From a bacterium (lineage in GTDB: Bacteria > Zixibacteria > MSB-5A5 > CAIYYT01), in NCBI GenBank assembly GCA_016708315.1, contig JADJGC010000003.1, positions 186,001 through 250,000 on the forward strand: a stretch of DNA of 64,000 bases. Direction: 5' to 3'. The notes under the pieces are model-generated. The model did not search any database, had not been told where the DNA came from, and saw only the letters and a program-made list of their open reading frames with translations. Numbering within the stretch: position 1 is the first letter of the stretch; each line of letters begins with the position of its first letter. Positions 17,924-27,458 of the stretch are shown here, piece after piece. The translations under genes and the position numbers were made by a program.

Positions 17924-17958
17924 CTTAAAGGAACCGTTTTCAAATTGGAAGTGCGGAT

Positions 17959-18348
17959 ATGGGTTTAAGAAAAGCAAAAATTCTTGTCGTGGATGATGAA
18001 CCCGAGATCACCGATATTCTCGAGGCGTTTCTGACCAATGCGGGTCACACCGTAGTGGCTGAAAACTCGGCGATTATGGGGCTCGAACGGGCGAAGACAT
18101 TCAAGCCGGATATGATATTCCTCGACATAATGATGCCGCAGATGGATGGATATGAAATCTGCAACGAACTGAAAAAAGATCCGCAGACCGAGAATATCCC
18201 AGTGATTTTCCTGACCGGAAAAGACACTTCGGATGATCAGGGACGCGGTTTCAAGGCAGGCGGTGACATGTTCATCAAAAAGCCGTTTGTCTGCGAGCGA
18301 CTGCTTGAAATAGTCAATGTTGTGCTCCTTAGTTTTGCTAAGGTATAG
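17959..18348 (+). CDS. Single-domain response regulator (CheY-like)
   Basis: 129 residues forming only a receiver domain. Asp12/Asp13 make the acidic pocket, Asp56 is the phospho-acceptor (FLDIMMPQMDG), Thr86 and Lys108 (KKPF) are the conserved switch residues. It has no output domain, so it should act by binding a partner protein. The FliA-type promoter places it in the late flagellar regulon, although it lies about 9 kb from the flagellar genes. A strong terminator follows, so it is monocistronic. Confidence 0.9.
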   Translation: MGLRKAKILVVDDEPEITDILEAFLTNAGHTVVAENSAIMGLERAKTFKPDMIFLDIMMPQMDGYEICNELKKDPQTENIPVIFLTGKDTSDDQGRGFKAGGDMFIKKPFVCERLLEIVNVVLLSFAKV

Positions 18349-18372
18349 TAGATATACCTTTAGGGTTGCTGT

Positions 18373-18406
18373 AAGGATGGCTGTGGTGGCAGCCATCCTT
18401 TTTTTT
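18373..18406 (+). terminator. Rho-independent terminator
   Basis: A perfect 11-bp stem (AAGGATGGCTG/CAGCCATCCTT) with a 6-nt loop, followed by an uninterrupted T run. It ends the CheY-like transcript. Confidence 0.95.
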
Positions 18407-18456
18407 GGAAGATTTATTGTGCGCCGCACAAAGTTGCAACGTATAAACATCTGAGA

Positions 18457-19020
18457 ATGAAGACGATTAAACGATATCCCAACCGGCTATTGTACGACAC
18501 GGTTTTGAGCCGATTTATCAGCGGGCCGAATCTGCGCGAGTACATCCATCGAAATGAGAGTTTTCGAATAGTCGACAGTAAGTCGGGGGAAGACATGACG
18601 GTGCCGGTATTGGGGCAGTTGTTTATCGAGGAGTTGTCATCTAGTAACAACAAGCATTCAATTATAGAGACGTTGCGGGGCTTTATCGCCCTGAGAGGAG
18701 AGATGAACATGGATATTCTGAAAAAGACGGTGCTGGCTTCCATTGGCGTGTTTGAAATCACGAAAAGCAAGGCTGAGGAGATCGTTGATACGCTGATCAA
18801 GGAAGGTGAAATCGCTAAGACGAAACGATCGGAAGCGATCCTGGAGTTGCTGGATAAGGCGGAGAATTCAACAAGGGATCTTAAAGAGAGAATCTCAAAG
18901 GATGTCGAGGTGACGATTGAAAATCTCAAAGTCGCCCGAAAGAAGGACCTTGAAGAGCTGAATCGCAAAGTAGATGACTTGGCGGAGCAAGTTCGGAAGA
19001 TCGTAGACAAGTTGGGTTAG
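18457..19020 (+). CDS. PhaR-like polyhydroxyalkanoate synthesis regulator
   Basis: 187 residues. The N-terminal about 60 residues match the PHA accumulation regulator DNA-binding domain (KRYPNRLLYDT at residues 4-14, YIHRNESFRIVDSKSGEDMT). The rest is a long amphipathic helix or coiled coil (about 95-187) resembling phasin-type granule-associated proteins. Members repress phasin genes and bind PHA granules. No PHA synthase or phasin gene is in the window, so the target is unknown. A TATAAA -10-like element lies 10 bp upstream of the ATG. Confidence 0.8.
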   Translation: MKTIKRYPNRLLYDTVLSRFISGPNLREYIHRNESFRIVDSKSGEDMTVPVLGQLFIEELSSSNNKHSIIETLRGFIALRGEMNMDILKKTVLASIGVFEITKSKAEEIVDTLIKEGEIAKTKRSEAILELLDKAENSTRDLKERISKDVEVTIENLKVARKKDLEELNRKVDDLAEQVRKIVDKLG

Positions 19021-19206
19021 TGGGGCTGTTTCCGGTACTCGGCACCCTAATGAGAGTTGGTTGTCGACGACGCATCGGGAATTGTGGTTCAATATTGTCC
19101 TTATATTGAATAAATAGTGGCTAAAAATGCGGGTTGGGGCTATATTGGGTAAGTGAGTTGAGGTGGATTTGAAGTTGCAGGACTTCTCTGGGAGGTGGTT
19201 GTTTCG

Positions 19207-22200
19207 ATGCGATTCTCGTTTACTTACGTAGTCTGCTTTTGCGTTCTATCTGTTTGGATTTCAACAGTCAGCTCTGTGAACCTAAGTTCAAGGGGAGTAG
19301 TGTCTACGAGCGACACTGGTCCCTGGCGTGTTATAGTCAAATTTCGTGAATCTGGAACCAAGTCCAAGGGGGGATATTCGACGGCTCTTGAAGCTGAATT
19401 CGCAGATTTAGTGGCGAAGACGGCACCGGTATCAGTCCGTCCGTTTTCCGAGAAGCGGATAAACAGTTTGGAAAATGCCGCATTCGGCGGAGTCCGCGTA
19501 GTTGAGTACTCCACAAAGCAGCAAGCTGATGAGTTTGTTGCTGCGACTTTCCATTCAGACTTATTCGAGTATGTTGAGTTGGATCATCGGTTGGAGTTGT
19601 TTGAGACTCCTAATGATGAACTATTCCACTATCAGTGGAATCTGGAAAACGTCGGTCAACGCTACTTCTCTGTCTTACGCATCGAAGGGGACAATAACGA
19701 TTTGCTCATCATGCAAAGGGGATCGGCAGGTGCAGATATTAGGTTCCCGGAGGCACCGGACGTGACAGACAGCAATCACATAATAGTTGCGATCATTGAT
19801 ACGGGAGTTGATCGAGATCATCCGGAACTCGGAGGCCGTATTTGGACGAACACCGATGAGGTGTCGGGCAATGGCTTCGATGATGATCACAATGGATATG
19901 TGGATGATATCTGGGGATGGGATTTTTCGGCAAATGAATCTTCGATACCGATTTTTTCCGACAACGACCCAAGCGATACTTATGGACATGGAACGCATTG
20001 CGCAGGAATTGTAGCTGCGACGGCAGATAACTCGATGGGGATTGCGGGAATTGCGAACAATGCCGATGTGATGGCGCTGAAGATATATCCCACGATGTCC
20101 GTATCATTGGCTGCACAAGCCATTATCTATGCGGCAGACAACGGTGCAGACGTCATCAATATGTCGTGGGGGATGGTGTTTGAGTCATTGCTGTTGCGTG
20201 ATGCGCTTCTCTATGCGCGCGAAAAGGGAGTTGTCTTGTGTGCGGCAACGGGTAATTCCGGCGCCGAGGATGTGATATTCCCGGCGGCTTACGAATTTGT
20301 TATCGGTGTCGGAGCCACCACGAGTAAGGATTATGTAGCAGAATTTTCAACTTACGGACCGCAAGTGGATATTAGCGCACCGGGTGAGTCCGTTTTGTCA
20401 TTACGCGCCAGGAACACCGATCTCTACGGTGACTCGCCTTCAAATGAACCATCCGTCCATGTAATAGACGAATTGTACTACGAAGCTTCCGGTACCAGCA
20501 TGGCCTGCCCACATGTTGCGGCAACAATTGCAGAAATGCGCGCCAAGTCGCCGGGCCTCAAGATTGACCTGATTGAGGAGATTGTCTATTCCACGAGCGA
20601 GGATTTGTTGGACCCGCGACATAAGGGGGAAAGCTATCCGGGATGGGACAAGTACAGCGGCCACGGGCGGTTGAACTTGGCGCACGCCCTCGTGAATACT
20701 CCGGCATCTCAGGCGAGAATCGAGTACCCACGGGAAGGCGCCATTATTGACGGCAATATTGAGATCACCGGCGATGCGATTGCACCCGGCGGAGTTGAGT
20801 ATTCAGTTGAGTATCGCAGAGATGGTGAATCAGAATGGGTGCCAATCAGGAATGGGCAAGCGAACATCTCAAATGGTGTATTAGCTGAACTTGAGATGTC
20901 AGAGACATCAGGACTGATCGAATTGCGGCTTATAGTCGGCGAAGAAAATGAAGCGCGTCGAACTGTGCTGCTGGTGCCGTCTGCGATAGTTGAGCTAAAC
21001 TTTCCGGAGGGACCAGTGGTATCTTCGGGCGGCATGGAACTCGGACTAAATTCAATTTGTCCGAATTTTGAAAGGACTGTCGTAGATTTTCGACCGGCAG
21101 GGGAGATCAGCAATTGGACGACTATTACTGAGTTGACATTTCCGACTTTCGGCGATCTAAGTGTTTTCTGGAGCCAAGTCGGACTCCCAGATGGCGACTA
21201 CTTTGTTCGAGCAAGAGTGTTCAGCAGCGCTGGACTTGAGGGGGAATTCGAAGACAGAGTTGAGATAGCATCACGATTCTCCGGAGAAAAGGGTTGGCGA
21301 CGCCAACTCGGCGCAAACGCCACGATTATGGCGAACTATGGCGACTTCAATGGAGATGGGCGAAACGAGATAGTTGTCGGTACCGATGCCGGGCTGATGG
21401 TCTTCGATCCCGAAGGAAGACGCGATTTCGCAGCCCTGCCGGACTTGCCTGAAGGAAAGTGCCTGGTAGTGCCGGCTGTGTGCTCGATAGACGGAGACGG
21501 TATTGATGATCTGGTCTTCTTGTCAGAAACGTCAAACAGCATCATTGCTGCGGGCTCAGCAAGTGGTCTCTGGACGGAAGTGATCTATAGTCCGCCTCGG
21601 ACCCTTCACTATTCAGCATCCAGTGAGTCGTTCTTTCCCATTCTATTTGCCAGAGACCTTGATCGGGATGGTTATGACGAGATAGTCTATAAGCCGGGTG
21701 GCAATCCCATAAGCGAAAGTGAGCTGAGAGTATTTAGCCCTGGGGCAACCGGAGAAACGTGTTTCCCTCTCAAGATCAAGGGTGGATTGATTCAAGCGGC
21801 AGATTTGGATCGCGATTCGATAGACGAGCTATATGTGCTGGGACTAAACAACTTATTGACTAGATACAATCTGTGCGGCGAACCTCAGAGGACATTCAAT
21901 TTTGACTTCGGTGACGTCTCGTTTAGGGTCTCAGGAATGGCGGCGGCTGATGCAAATGGTGACGGTCACTATGATCTCGTTGTCATGGGAGCACTGTCCA
22001 AGGGGAATCTCAACTATGGCTATTTCGAGATAATATTGGATTCCGATTTTCGAGTTTTGAACAGACTGGCACGTCATCTCGGAATCCCGGGATTTCTTGA
22101 TCCGCCGATGGCGATATTCGGAGATGTAAATGGTGATGGCGCTCCGGAATCGGTGGTTTCGCTTCACGACGGAAGCTTTGGATACCTCTTTGCGTGGGAT

Positions 22201-22956
22201 GCTGACGGCGAGCCGTTCCTCGACGAGCAACCGATGACAGGACTGTTGGGAGCCGAACTGCATCCAGGGATAACTTCGATGCCATTGTTGATAGACATCG
22301 ACAACAATCCTGGAGCCGAAGCCGTGGTCGAGGTAGGGCGAGATATGTTTGCAACGTTCCCGGTACAGCGCTTCGATGCTTTTGGAGCCTCAGGAGAGCG
22401 AATCGAGGGTTGGCCGTGGTATACATCCGCACATTCGCTGGGGAGGCCGTCAATGGCTAATATCCCGACTTTTGGCGATATAGACGGTGACGGCTACACT
22501 GACATGCTTGCGATTACACCTGAGAATGAGTTGATATTCACCTCGCTTGTTGGCGTGTTATGGAGTGAAGAGAATTCGCCATGCCCGATGTGGCGGTACA
22601 ACCGGAAGTTGGATAATGTTGCGCCCCTTCGCCATGATGTGTCTACTGATGTTGAGGAAGACATTGACCTTCTGCCCCGAGATTTTGTGACCGTGCAGAA
22701 CTATCCGAATCCGTTCAACGCAGCAACCACTATCGAGTACTCGATTCCGAAATCAGGTGATGTCATCATCAATATCTACAACCTGTCGGGTCAATCGATT
22801 TGTAAGATTGTAGCGCCAGCACAGTCCGCCGGGCGGCATCGTATGAATTGGGAGGCGACGGATCGAAACGGCAATGTATTGCCTTCCGGAGTTTACTTCT
22901 ATCAAGTGGAGAGCAATAACGCCATAGCAACCGGAAAGATGGTGTTGATCAAGTAG
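19207..22956 (+). CDS. Subtilisin-family (S8) serine protease with FG-GAP repeats and NYPNPFN sorting tail
   Basis: 1249 residues. ATG at 19207 is preferred because GGGAGG lies 11 bp upstream, whereas an in-frame GTG at 19195 overlaps that site. A signal peptide and an N-terminal prodomain (about 30-140) precede the catalytic domain, with Asp198 (IIDTGVDRDHPEL), His261 (GHGTHCAG) and Ser431 (GTSMACPH). Ig-like segments follow. From about residue 700 there are at least six FG-GAP/VCBS-type calcium loops (GDFNGDGRNE, DLDRDGYDE, ADANGDGHYD, GDVNGDGAPE, GDIDGDGYTD). The C-terminus is the type IX-like tail (NYPNPFNAATTIEY...KMVLIK). It is probably a cell-surface or secreted protease. Confidence 0.93.
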   Translation: MRFSFTYVVCFCVLSVWISTVSSVNLSSRGVVSTSDTGPWRVIVKFRESGTKSKGGYSTALEAEFADLVAKTAPVSVRPFSEKRINSLENAAFGGVRVVEYSTKQQADEFVAATFHSDLFEYVELDHRLELFETPNDELFHYQWNLENVGQRYFSVLRIEGDNNDLLIMQRGSAGADIRFPEAPDVTDSNHIIVAIIDTGVDRDHPELGGRIWTNTDEVSGNGFDDDHNGYVDDIWGWDFSANESSIPIFSDNDPSDTYGHGTHCAGIVAATADNSMGIAGIANNADVMALKIYPTMSVSLAAQAIIYAADNGADVINMSWGMVFESLLLRDALLYAREKGVVLCAATGNSGAEDVIFPAAYEFVIGVGATTSKDYVAEFSTYGPQVDISAPGESVLSLRARNTDLYGDSPSNEPSVHVIDELYYEASGTSMACPHVAATIAEMRAKSPGLKIDLIEEIVYSTSEDLLDPRHKGESYPGWDKYSGHGRLNLAHALVNTPASQARIEYPREGAIIDGNIEITGDAIAPGGVEYSVEYRRDGESEWVPIRNGQANISNGVLAELEMSETSGLIELRLIVGEENEARRTVLLVPSAIVELNFPEGPVVSSGGMELGLNSICPNFERTVVDFRPAGEISNWTTITELTFPTFGDLSVFWSQVGLPDGDYFVRARVFSSAGLEGEFEDRVEIASRFSGEKGWRRQLGANATIMANYGDFNGDGRNEIVVGTDAGLMVFDPEGRRDFAALPDLPEGKCLVVPAVCSIDGDGIDDLVFLSETSNSIIAAGSASGLWTEVIYSPPRTLHYSASSESFFPILFARDLDRDGYDEIVYKPGGNPISESELRVFSPGATGETCFPLKIKGGLIQAADLDRDSIDELYVLGLNNLLTRYNLCGEPQRTFNFDFGDVSFRVSGMAAADANGDGHYDLVVMGALSKGNLNYGYFEIILDSDFRVLNRLARHLGIPGFLDPPMAIFGDVNGDGAPESVVSLHDGSFGYLFAWDADGEPFLDEQPMTGLLGAELHPGITSMPLLIDIDNNPGAEAVVEVGRDMFATFPVQRFDAFGASGERIEGWPWYTSAHSLGRPSMANIPTFGDIDGDGYTDMLAITPENELIFTSLVGVLWSEENSPCPMWRYNRKLDNVAPLRHDVSTDVEEDIDLLPRDFVTVQNYPNPFNAATTIEYSIPKSGDVIINIYNLSGQSICKIVAPAQSAGRHRMNWEATDRNGNVLPSGVYFYQVESNNAIATGKMVLIK

Positions 22957-22988
22957 ATCAGAGATTTGATCGACACTTGCAAATGAAA

Positions 22989-23012
22989 ACAGGGACACGA
23001 TGGTGTCCCTGT
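22989..23012. terminator. Bidirectional terminator between the two protease genes
   Basis: A perfect 10-bp stem (ACAGGGACAC/GTGTCCCTGT) with a 4-nt loop between convergent stop codons. T-rich flanks follow on both strands, with TTTT on the minus strand. Confidence 0.75.
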
Positions 23013-23036
23013 TCAATTTGTGGTCTACGATTTGAA

Positions 23037-24743
23037 TTATTCGCAAGAATCCGGAGCAGGGCCACCGCCAAAGATGTGATTGATCAAGTAGACGGCATCA
23101 GAAATTGAGATACTTCCACTACAATCGCTATCACCAGACTCCAAAGGCGAGGGAGCCGCACCAGCTGCAAAAACATAACTAATCAAGAAGACGGGATCTG
23201 AAATCGAAAGACCGCCTGAACCATTGGCGTCGCCCGGAATGAAGCTTGGCGGCGCGAATGAATAATTGAGAGCTGCCCAAGTATTGATGATACCCCAACC
23301 ATAGTTGTTGTTCGGTGTGGCCGCATTGTTTGCAGTTACCATCAAGGCTTCGCGGACCTGCATATTTGTCCAACCCGGGTTGGCTGCCCACACGATTGCT
23401 GCGGCGCCGGCGGTTAACGGACAAGAGAATGAAGTGCCGCTTGAGGCGCCATAGGAAGCGTCTCCACCCGAGCTGGCGACTGAGACATTTGATCCCTGGG
23501 CACAAACCTCGGGTTTGATTCGTCCGTCGGCGGTCGGTCCACGCGATGAGAAACTAACAATGGTACCACTAGAATTGACTGCGCCCACGGTAATGATGCT
23601 ATCTGCATCGGCAGGCGCACCAAGTGTCTGAGGCGCCGAGCCGGAGTTTCCGGCAGAATTGACGACGAGGATTCCGTTGGAGGCAGCGATGTCGGCAGCG
23701 ACCGTCGAAACGCAGAAGTCGCCATTGTAATTCGTAGTCACGTACCAATCGGTATAGCCGAGCGATGAAGTGATGATGTCTGTTCCGATTGAATCGCACC
23801 ATTCCATGGCAGCTGCCCAATTGTTTTCTTCCACCACAGTTTCGCTGCGAACGTCCTCAGTCTTGCACAAGATGAACTGAGCCAAGTAGGCTGGCCCGTA
23901 ATGGACTCCAGAGTTAGCGCCGCCACAAGTCGACCATGTACTGGTGCCGTGACTCCAGGCACTGGCATCATCGCCAACTTCGTTGGAGACGTTTCCGTCA
24001 TTGAAAACGAAATCGTGTTCCGCAATGACGCGGCCATCGATATATGCTTGCGCAAAGGAATTGTGACTCTTGCGGAATCCGGTATCGAATACAGAGATTA
24101 GCATTCCTTGTCCGGCGTAGCCTGAATCGTGGCACATCGGAACATTGATTTGCGTCAACTGCCCGAGTGACGAACCATACAAGAGAGAAGTCGGTTGAAG
24201 GGACTGCTGGTCACCCTGCGGGATGGCCTTGTCGAATGAGACTTCTTCGACAGGACGCTTAAAAGTTGCGACCGGCTGAACGCGATTGACAAATGACAAA
24301 TCGGTAATCAAGCCGACGCGATTGATGTCGATTTCGATTGATGCCGAATTGAGCCATTTGGATGTACTCAGAACTTTGGCGCCCATCGATTCAAGCTGAT
24401 CGACGTAGCGGCCATTAACCGGCAAATCGATGAAGCGAATTTCAGAGACTCCATGTTTTTCACGACGTGCTTTTGCGCGAGGTGTCAAACCGGCTTTTGC
24501 AGTCAAAGCGGCTGCCGTGAATTCGGACTTGTTAAAAATACCTTTGTCAGTGAAGAACACCCAAATCTTGACTTTGCCATCGATTTGATTCTTCGCGAGA
24601 TAGTCGACGGCGCGGTCGGAAATCGGAACTTCACTTTTCGCGGTGAAGTAGCTCGGGTCCTGAAAATCGGGACGCTGTTTTGCGACAGTAATACCGACAA
24701 TCAAGAGCATTGCAATCAACGCCCCAGTGCCAAAAACTTTCAT
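23037..24743 (-). CDS. Subtilisin-family (S8) serine protease with C-terminal dockerin
   Basis: 568 residues. ATG at 24743 has GAGGTG just upstream; an in-frame GTG two codons earlier is part of that site. After a signal peptide and a prodomain-like region (about 40-165), the catalytic residues are Asp220 (VFDTGF), His265 (SHGTSTW), oxyanion Asn366 (NSAGNSG) and Ser438 (GTSFSCP). A type I dockerin occupies residues 504-566, with two calcium loops (GDANGSGGLSISD and GDSDCSGSISISD). It has no NYPNPFN tail, so it may be attached by docking to a cohesin-like module such as those in the two end-of-window proteins; this is inference. Confidence 0.93.
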   Translation of the reverse strand: MKVFGTGALIAMLLIVGITVAKQRPDFQDPSYFTAKSEVPISDRAVDYLAKNQIDGKVKIWVFFTDKGIFNKSEFTAAALTAKAGLTPRAKARREKHGVSEIRFIDLPVNGRYVDQLESMGAKVLSTSKWLNSASIEIDINRVGLITDLSFVNRVQPVATFKRPVEEVSFDKAIPQGDQQSLQPTSLLYGSSLGQLTQINVPMCHDSGYAGQGMLISVFDTGFRKSHNSFAQAYIDGRVIAEHDFVFNDGNVSNEVGDDASAWSHGTSTWSTCGGANSGVHYGPAYLAQFILCKTEDVRSETVVEENNWAAAMEWCDSIGTDIITSSLGYTDWYVTTNYNGDFCVSTVAADIAASNGILVVNSAGNSGSAPQTLGAPADADSIITVGAVNSSGTIVSFSSRGPTADGRIKPEVCAQGSNVSVASSGGDASYGASSGTSFSCPLTAGAAAIVWAANPGWTNMQVREALMVTANNAATPNNNYGWGIINTWAALNYSFAPPSFIPGDANGSGGLSISDPVFLISYVFAAGAAPSPLESGDSDCSGSISISDAVYLINHIFGGGPAPDSCE

Positions 24744-24789
24744 GCTCACCTCGTGCGTGGTCCTATGTTGAAGTAGACGTTACATATCC

Positions 24790-24818
24790 AAGATATCAAC
24801 TAATTTCAATTCTGTCAA
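24790..24818 (-). promoter_or_regulatory. Sigma-70-type promoter for the dockerin protease
   Basis: On the minus strand a consensus TTGACA, a 17-bp spacer and TATCTT lie 47 bp before the start codon. This is one of the clearest housekeeping promoters in the window. Confidence 0.8.
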
Positions 24819-24968
24819 CAATTTAGTCGGCAACGAGCCGGACACAATCTTTCGAACTTCAGGAAACAAGACGCGATTCAACTGTCTGTAAGTACATCGG
24901 CTGATTTGCTGATATTCGTCAGTTTTGTCTGGACGTTTCACGGTTCGCTACGTAATCTAACCAGCTGA

Positions 24969-26570
24969 ATGAACAAGAGTTTCCGGAAATTCGTGGTATA
25001 TGCGCTTTGCTTCGCAGGTCTTGCAGGTTGTTCGCGCGACAACTCCGAGATAACCCAAAGCGAGTGGGAGAAACTGATAGCGATCAGGGGTGAGGCCCGT
25101 GAAGCCTACCGGCGTGAAATCGCGTCGAATTATGTAGATGCGACTAAGACTGATTCACTTGGTGTTCAGCCAGATAGCGGGCAGACGTATGACGATATCT
25201 TGGCCGAATTGACGAAGGACGAGAATCTGAAGCTGCTTCAAAAAATAGAAGACAGTTATTCTGCGGATTCCGAAGATGAACGAAAGGTGCGACGGTTGCG
25301 CCACTTTCTGTTGAATTCGGTAGTCCAGCAACGAAAAGATGAAGTTGAGCGCTATTTGACGGAGATGCGAAACATCAGCGCTGTCGTCGTTGGAGACAAG
25401 AAGTTGGGGCTTGGCGATCTGCAGGAAATTTTGGCGAACGATAGCGACCGTGATCTGAGGCAACGGGCGTATTACGCATGGATCCCCGAACTTGAGAAAG
25501 AAAACGCTGTAATTGAGAGCATAGTTGAGATTGAAGACTCTACGGCATTTGACATGGGATATGGAGATTATACTTCGCTTTGCCAGGAGCGTCAAGAACT
25601 CGACTACGGAACGCTTGCAGAGCAGGCTCGCAGTACGGTGCGACAGACGGACAGCATTTTCACGACGCTCGCCAAGTTGGCGGTGCCGGAATTGTCGGGA
25701 TTGAAGTATGAGATGTTGCGGGGGTATGACTTACCGTACTTAGTCGGCACCTCTCCATTTGATGAATATTTTCAGAGCGGCGATCAATTTGAACGGTGCG
25801 ACCAAGTGTTGAAGCAGTTGGGGTTAGGATTCGATGACACGAATCTACCGACGGTTGCGCGGCAACAGAGTCGAGTGAATACTCGCGCAGCAACTTACGC
25901 AGTGAATATTCCCGATGACATTAGAGTCGTTCTGCCGAGCGACTCCGGACTTTGGGCGACATCGGCGCTGTTCCACGAAATCGGCCATACGCTTCATTGG
26001 GTAAACACAACGGAGCGTGAATTTGAGTTTACGCAGCTTGGTGGCGGCGCCTTGAAGGAAGCGTATGCGTTTCTTTTCGAAGGACTGCTTGACGAGCCGG
26101 AGTTTGTGAGTGCCAACTTCGGAATTCCAGTTGGCGAGGTGAACCAGTATCTGCGACAACGAGCGTTCGTGCAACTGCTTGCAGTGCGATCGTATTGTGG
26201 TGACTTTTTGTTTGAGCTTGAGGTGTATGGCGGAGCGACAGATCCGCGACTTGCTTATGAGCAGATCAATAAACCGCTTGGCGCGTTTAGCTGGAACGAA
26301 GTCGATCGCGAATTGATGTTTCGACGACTCGATGGGTTTGCTTCAGCGGAATACTTGACGGGTTGGTTTTTGGCGGCGCAGATTCGCGAGTATCTTCGCG
26401 ACGAGTTTGGCGACCAATGGTACATGTCGGCAGATGCCGGTAGTTTTCTCAAAGGGCTTTGGGCTCACGGAACGCGCAAGTCAGAATTGGAGATTGCGGC
26501 GATCATCGGCGACAGCACGATTACTCCCGATGCATTGGTGAGGCACCTCACTGCAATCTCGACGCGATAG
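24969..26570 (+). CDS. M3-type zinc metallopeptidase lipoprotein
   Basis: 533 residues. A lipoprotein signal ends in LAGC with Cys21 as the lipid site. The gluzincin motif HEIGH (His336, Glu337, His340) and downstream Glu364 (LKEAYAFLFE) supply the zinc site and catalytic base of M3/M2-like oligopeptidases. The fold is almost wholly helical, as expected. It likely degrades peptides at the envelope, perhaps products of the neighbouring subtilases. It is divergent from the dockerin protease across 225 bp; I see no strong promoter on this strand. Confidence 0.85.
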   Translation: MNKSFRKFVVYALCFAGLAGCSRDNSEITQSEWEKLIAIRGEAREAYRREIASNYVDATKTDSLGVQPDSGQTYDDILAELTKDENLKLLQKIEDSYSADSEDERKVRRLRHFLLNSVVQQRKDEVERYLTEMRNISAVVVGDKKLGLGDLQEILANDSDRDLRQRAYYAWIPELEKENAVIESIVEIEDSTAFDMGYGDYTSLCQERQELDYGTLAEQARSTVRQTDSIFTTLAKLAVPELSGLKYEMLRGYDLPYLVGTSPFDEYFQSGDQFERCDQVLKQLGLGFDDTNLPTVARQQSRVNTRAATYAVNIPDDIRVVLPSDSGLWATSALFHEIGHTLHWVNTTEREFEFTQLGGGALKEAYAFLFEGLLDEPEFVSANFGIPVGEVNQYLRQRAFVQLLAVRSYCGDFLFELEVYGGATDPRLAYEQINKPLGAFSWNEVDRELMFRRLDGFASAEYLTGWFLAAQIREYLRDEFGDQWYMSADAGSFLKGLWAHGTRKSELEIAAIIGDSTITPDALVRHLTAISTR

Positions 26571-26717
26571 ACAGTTACCAGAGACTTCTTTCTAATCAGA
26601 ATCTTCCTAAACAACAGGAATACTTTTCCTCGACGATGCTGTTAGTCATCCGAGTCGCATTTTTCACACGCCCCGGAAATTGTTATCAGCGAGCAAGTTA
26701 GCAGCTTGGTTGTCGAG

Positions 26718-26734
26718 TTGGCATTACTCTTGCA
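26718..26734 (+). promoter_or_regulatory. Sigma-54-type promoter of the flagellar operon
   Basis: TTGGCA-N6-TTGCA with the GG and GC doublets exactly 12 bp apart, about 50 bp upstream of the first flagellar gene. Sigma-54 control of hook and basal-body genes is the rule in many polar-flagellated bacteria. Confidence 0.8.
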
Positions 26735-26783
26735 AAGCAGTTTCACGGCAAGAAGGCGCAAGTCGCCATTTGGAGGATTAGTA

Positions 26784-27452
26784 ATGGCCGAAAAAGAAGT
26801 CGAACAGCAACCGCAAAGTGAACCGCCGAAAGCGAAGGCGGGCGGAAAATCACCAATGATGCTGATTATCGGCGGCGCGGGTGTATTCGTGTTAGCCGTA
26901 GTGATATTCTCACTCCAACTTGGCGTGTTCAGCGATTCAAATGTCAAGCCGGGAGCACTCACCGCTGACAGTCTTGCTCAGGCAGCCGACACCGCACATC
27001 ACGAAGAGGCCGAAGAAGAGGAAGCGGATCCGTATCAGGCTCTCTTTGAAGGATACGGCGGCGAAGATGAAAGCGGACTAATGAGCGATACCGCAATCGT
27101 ACGCGACTCCATCGAGAAGAGCGTTTGGTTCATTCAGCAGAAGCAGGATCTCGATCGCCAGATTGCACAAATGGAACTCGAAAAGACGCAACTCAATACT
27201 CTGAAGAGCCAGGTAGAAGCCTTAATGGATCGCAAGAAGTCGATGGAAGAAGGCAATATATCGCAAATGGCAAAGCTTTATGAAGGAATGGGCACCGAGG
27301 AATTGGTTCCGATTCTTTCTAATCTCACGGACGCACAAGTCAGCGTGCTAATCAGCAAGATGAAAAAAGCGAAAGCCTCGGAGGTTCTCGGCAAGATGGC
27401 TCCGGAACGCGCGGCAAGAATTACACAGTACATTATCTCGATGAGCGAATAA
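26784..27452 (+). CDS. motE: MotE-like flagellar protein (MgtE-N-type domain)
   Basis: 222 residues. ATG at 26784 has GGAGG 8 nt upstream; the longer open frame has none. One transmembrane helix (about 25-45) precedes an acidic linker (EEAEEEEADP), a coiled coil (about 110-160: KQDLDRQIAQMELEKTQLNTL) and a C-terminal MgtE_N-like helical domain (MGTEELVPILSNLTDAQVSVLISKMKKAKASEVLGKM). This layout is that of MotE, a periplasmic flagellar chaperone for stator or MotB function, also found beside fliJ/fliK in other genomes. It opens the operon. The symbol is by architecture and position. Confidence 0.7.
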   Translation: MAEKEVEQQPQSEPPKAKAGGKSPMMLIIGGAGVFVLAVVIFSLQLGVFSDSNVKPGALTADSLAQAADTAHHEEAEEEEADPYQALFEGYGGEDESGLMSDTAIVRDSIEKSVWFIQQKQDLDRQIAQMELEKTQLNTLKSQVEALMDRKKSMEEGNISQMAKLYEGMGTEELVPILSNLTDAQVSVLISKMKKAKASEVLGKMAPERAARITQYIISMSE

Positions 27453-27458
27453 GAAACG

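Noticed and set aside
19035..19060. Sigma-54-like TCGGCACCC upstream of the S8 protease
   Set aside because: No TTGC at the -12 position.
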